Notes under the pieces: generated by a model | What the model saw: only the letters and a program-made list of their open reading frames with translations | Databases searched by the model: none | Told to the model about the DNA's origin: nothing | Position numbers and translations under genes: made by a program | Shown here: one piece after another, positions 62,136-64,000 of the stretch | How positions within the stretch are numbered: the first letter of the stretch is position 1 | How the letters are laid out: each line of letters begins with the position of its first letter | From: Micropterix aruncella | Taxonomy: Eukaryota > Arthropoda > Insecta > Lepidoptera > Micropterigidae | Direction of reading: 5' to 3' | DNA length: 64,000 nt | Assembly (NCBI GenBank): GCA_944548615.1 | Contig: OX155979.1 | Span: 13,569,766-13,633,765 of the forward strand

Positions 62136-62367
62136 GTAATTGTTTTTTACGATCTAAACCTAAAGTAATATCCATTTCTAATAATCCAATAATCCAGACT
62201 TTTGTGATCATGCAAAAAAATGGTTTTGAGATGTTAGTGGATCAGACGAAATTACTGAACCGATTTGGTTAAAATTACACCCTTGTTCTTATCCATCATG
62301 CACTGGAAAGTAATGTTGTATGACTGGACGCCAGAGATGCTGAAATTTTATTTAAATGCATTTCAGC
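62136..62367. other. intron or 3' untranslated start after exon 14
   Basis: GTAATT opens it. A segment near 62335-62367 resembles the sequence just after exon 7, so it is at least partly repeat. Confidence 0.4.
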
Positions 62368-63195
62368 ATACACTTCCAGACCCCAGTAACCTCGCTCGTT
62401 GGAGCTATGCCGAGGATAGTTCAAGTCCCCTTTGTAGCAACACCCCTTGCACAGCTAGACATTCTAGCTGGCTGCAAGGTGGCCTTGGATCAAGGACAGT
62501 ACACTTACCGCCACGACAAAGTCCTTGCTGTTATTTGCGAGGTACTTAGCCTCTCAGTGGCTCGTGCCAACGAGGGTTCCACAGTATCCTCCAAACATCT
62601 CACTGCAAAACCTTTCTCAATAATCGAGAAAGCTTCAGATTGGATTATGGAGGTCGATTCGGTCTCTAAGCAGTATAAATTCCCTGAAAGTCTCGGATGC
62701 ACAGCCCTGCGTCCAGATATAACTCTTTACTCTCTATCTCGGAAGATGGTCCTTATCGTAGAATTAACTGTTCCATAGGAATCAAATATCCCAAAAGACC
62801 ACGAGTACAAATTAAATAAATACCATGACCTCGCAAATGCCGTCACCCGGAACGGCTTCACTGTTCACCTTCACGCGGTGGAAGTAGGCGCTCGTGGCCT
62901 GCCAGCTAAATCTTTGTTCCACCTTTTTAAAGATTTTGGCCTCTCCAGGAAAATAATCAACTCCTTTCTAGAAAGATTATCTAAAACCGCGATTTCTGCA
63001 TCTCAAATTCTATGGCTTCGAAGGGGGAGTGAATGGGTGGTAAGGTGAACGCTCACATTTGGCAAGACAGCTGTCCTAAACCTACCACCGCCGGTCGTTA
63101 GTCCGGAATCCACCCTTCACCTCCCAGAAGTGTAATAATTATATATGATGGGCCCGATTTTTGGTCGGTGAATTCCATGGCAGCTCCGTTAGTAT
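62368..63195 (+). mobile_element. RLE-type LINE
   Basis: It starts CACTTCCAGACCCCAG and encodes ILAGCKVALDQGQYTYRHD, ALRPDITLYS, VELTVP followed by a TAG stop, and the rest of the C-terminus. The 3' UTR and tail end near 63195. A 33-bp deletion removes KPPIQFVR. Confidence 0.82.
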
Positions 63196-63706
63196 TTTAT
63201 TTTATTGTATCAATCACTCAACCCTCGTCCCTATCCATCCCGCTCAGCTCTCGTCCCCATCAGCTCTCGTATCTATTACTTGACCCTCCTTATCTCAGTC
63301 TTTATCATCCGCCACAATAACAATGTTAATAATAAACTGATAGAGGAGAGCAAGTATATGAACATTTCTCATCTGGCGTACTGGCAACCACTTTAACCAT
63401 GCCCTATCTTAGGACATGAGACCATACTTACGTATCAGACCAAAGATGAATTGCAGGCATACATTATGCAAACGTTAAAGTTACACAAACGCAACATTCA
63501 AATATTACAAACGTGTAATAAAATTCTCTATTTGATAATCAAATCGGTGAGCTAATTGCGTCAAAGCAATATCTTACAGCTAACATTAACCTAATGAGAA
63601 AACCTGTTTTGCAGTAAAAATAAGATAAAACTATTATAAAAATCACTTATATGTATTAAACATAAAAATCCAGCAGAAAATGAAACAATTTAAAAAAAAA
63701 ATGAAA
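63196..63706. other. unassigned stretch
   Basis: TCTCGTC/CCATC-rich near 63225-63300, then AT-rich. No exon or gene could be supported. Confidence 0.35.
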
Positions 63707-63710
63707 TTAA

Positions 63711-64000
63711 CCCTTGGAGTAAATGGGTATTTTCATGGATGCATCTGTCACTTTTGCAGGATTTTCGGCGACATCGACGGCGCTCGACTTAAAGTACTAT
63801 AACTACGAAACTACTACACCAATCATAAAAAGAACAACTGCACAATGATTGCATTGAAATTTCGAATATAGAATATTGAAATATCATTTTGTAAAACAAT
63901 TAGATAATTATGAATAAATATGAGAACGTCAAAGAAGTGAAAAAACAATGGCCGACTTTGGCATTTGCGACGCGACATTCAAAGACCCGAAATACTTTAT
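63711..64000 (-). mobile_element. TTAA MITE, right end outside window
   Basis: TTAA 63707-63710 followed by CCCTTGGAGTAAATGGGTAT, the inverse of the end at 7671 and 44306. Confidence 0.72.

Overview
This is an animal genome window, almost certainly from an insect, and it contains no bacterial features. Evidence: consensus GT-AG introns, mauritiana-type mariner, insect-type Helitrons, RNase H-bearing and RLE-bearing LINEs, a tRNA-derived SINE and many TTAA (piggyBac-type) elements. The Helitron termini (A|TC...CTAG|T, with TCTATACTAATATTATAAAG-like starts) resemble those common in Lepidoptera. That assignment is an inference, not a proof.

The main host content is one split gene on the + strand running from about 9.1 kb to 62.1 kb. 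I reconstruct 14 consecutive coding exons: 9084-9208, 19265-19425, 22953-23114, 26277-26447, 26922-27113, 34835-34989, 39070-39176, 40302-40421, 43408-43560, 47196-47266, 53295-53381, 55458-55527, 60163-60211 and 62016-62135. All 13 introns have GT-AG borders. Every junction keeps one reading frame, and the exons sum to exactly 581 codons. The order of zinc-binding segments (second half of an extended PHD, then a RING-like domain, a DASWE-type segment and a second PHD) is that of the PHF7 / G2E3 / Drosophila Pineapple eye family. The 5' end, including the first half of the extended PHD, lies upstream of the window. The 3' end probably lies downstream. A long Ser/Glu-rich linker separates the extended PHD from the RING. 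Most of it is encoded by three in-frame, symmetric phase-1 exons.

Almost everything else is transposable elements packed into the introns, many inserted in one another. Families seen: (1) an RNase H-bearing R1/LOA/I-type LINE with a (CTAA)n tail, at least eight copies; (2) a second RNase H LINE with an A-rich tail and fragments of two others; (3) an RLE-type LINE with a CCHC + RHD + RPD...E C-terminus, about nine copies plus one divergent relative; (4) CR1/L2-like LINEs with (AAT)n tails and other jockey/CR1/RTE-like fragments; (5) a 660-bp repeat without poly(A), called R670 here, with 7-14 bp target duplications; (6) TTAA elements from 0.26 to 1.4 kb; (7) Helitrons; (8) mariner, pogo-like, Harbinger-like and hAT-like DNA elements; (9) a Gypsy-type solo LTR.

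Layout: 1-9.0 kb TEs; 9.1-27.1 kb exons 1-5 with TE introns; 27.3-34.8 kb a LINE nested in a LINE, then a LINE nested in a TTAA element; 34.8-43.6 kb exons 6-9 (RING and second PHD); 43.6-53.3 kb nested MITEs, a Helitron nest, exon 10 and an R670/LINE chimera; 53.3-62.1 kb exons 11-14 with more LINEs; 62.2-64 kb RLE LINE and a TTAA element. No rRNA, CRISPR array or functional tRNA was seen. Stretches I could not assign are listed as such.
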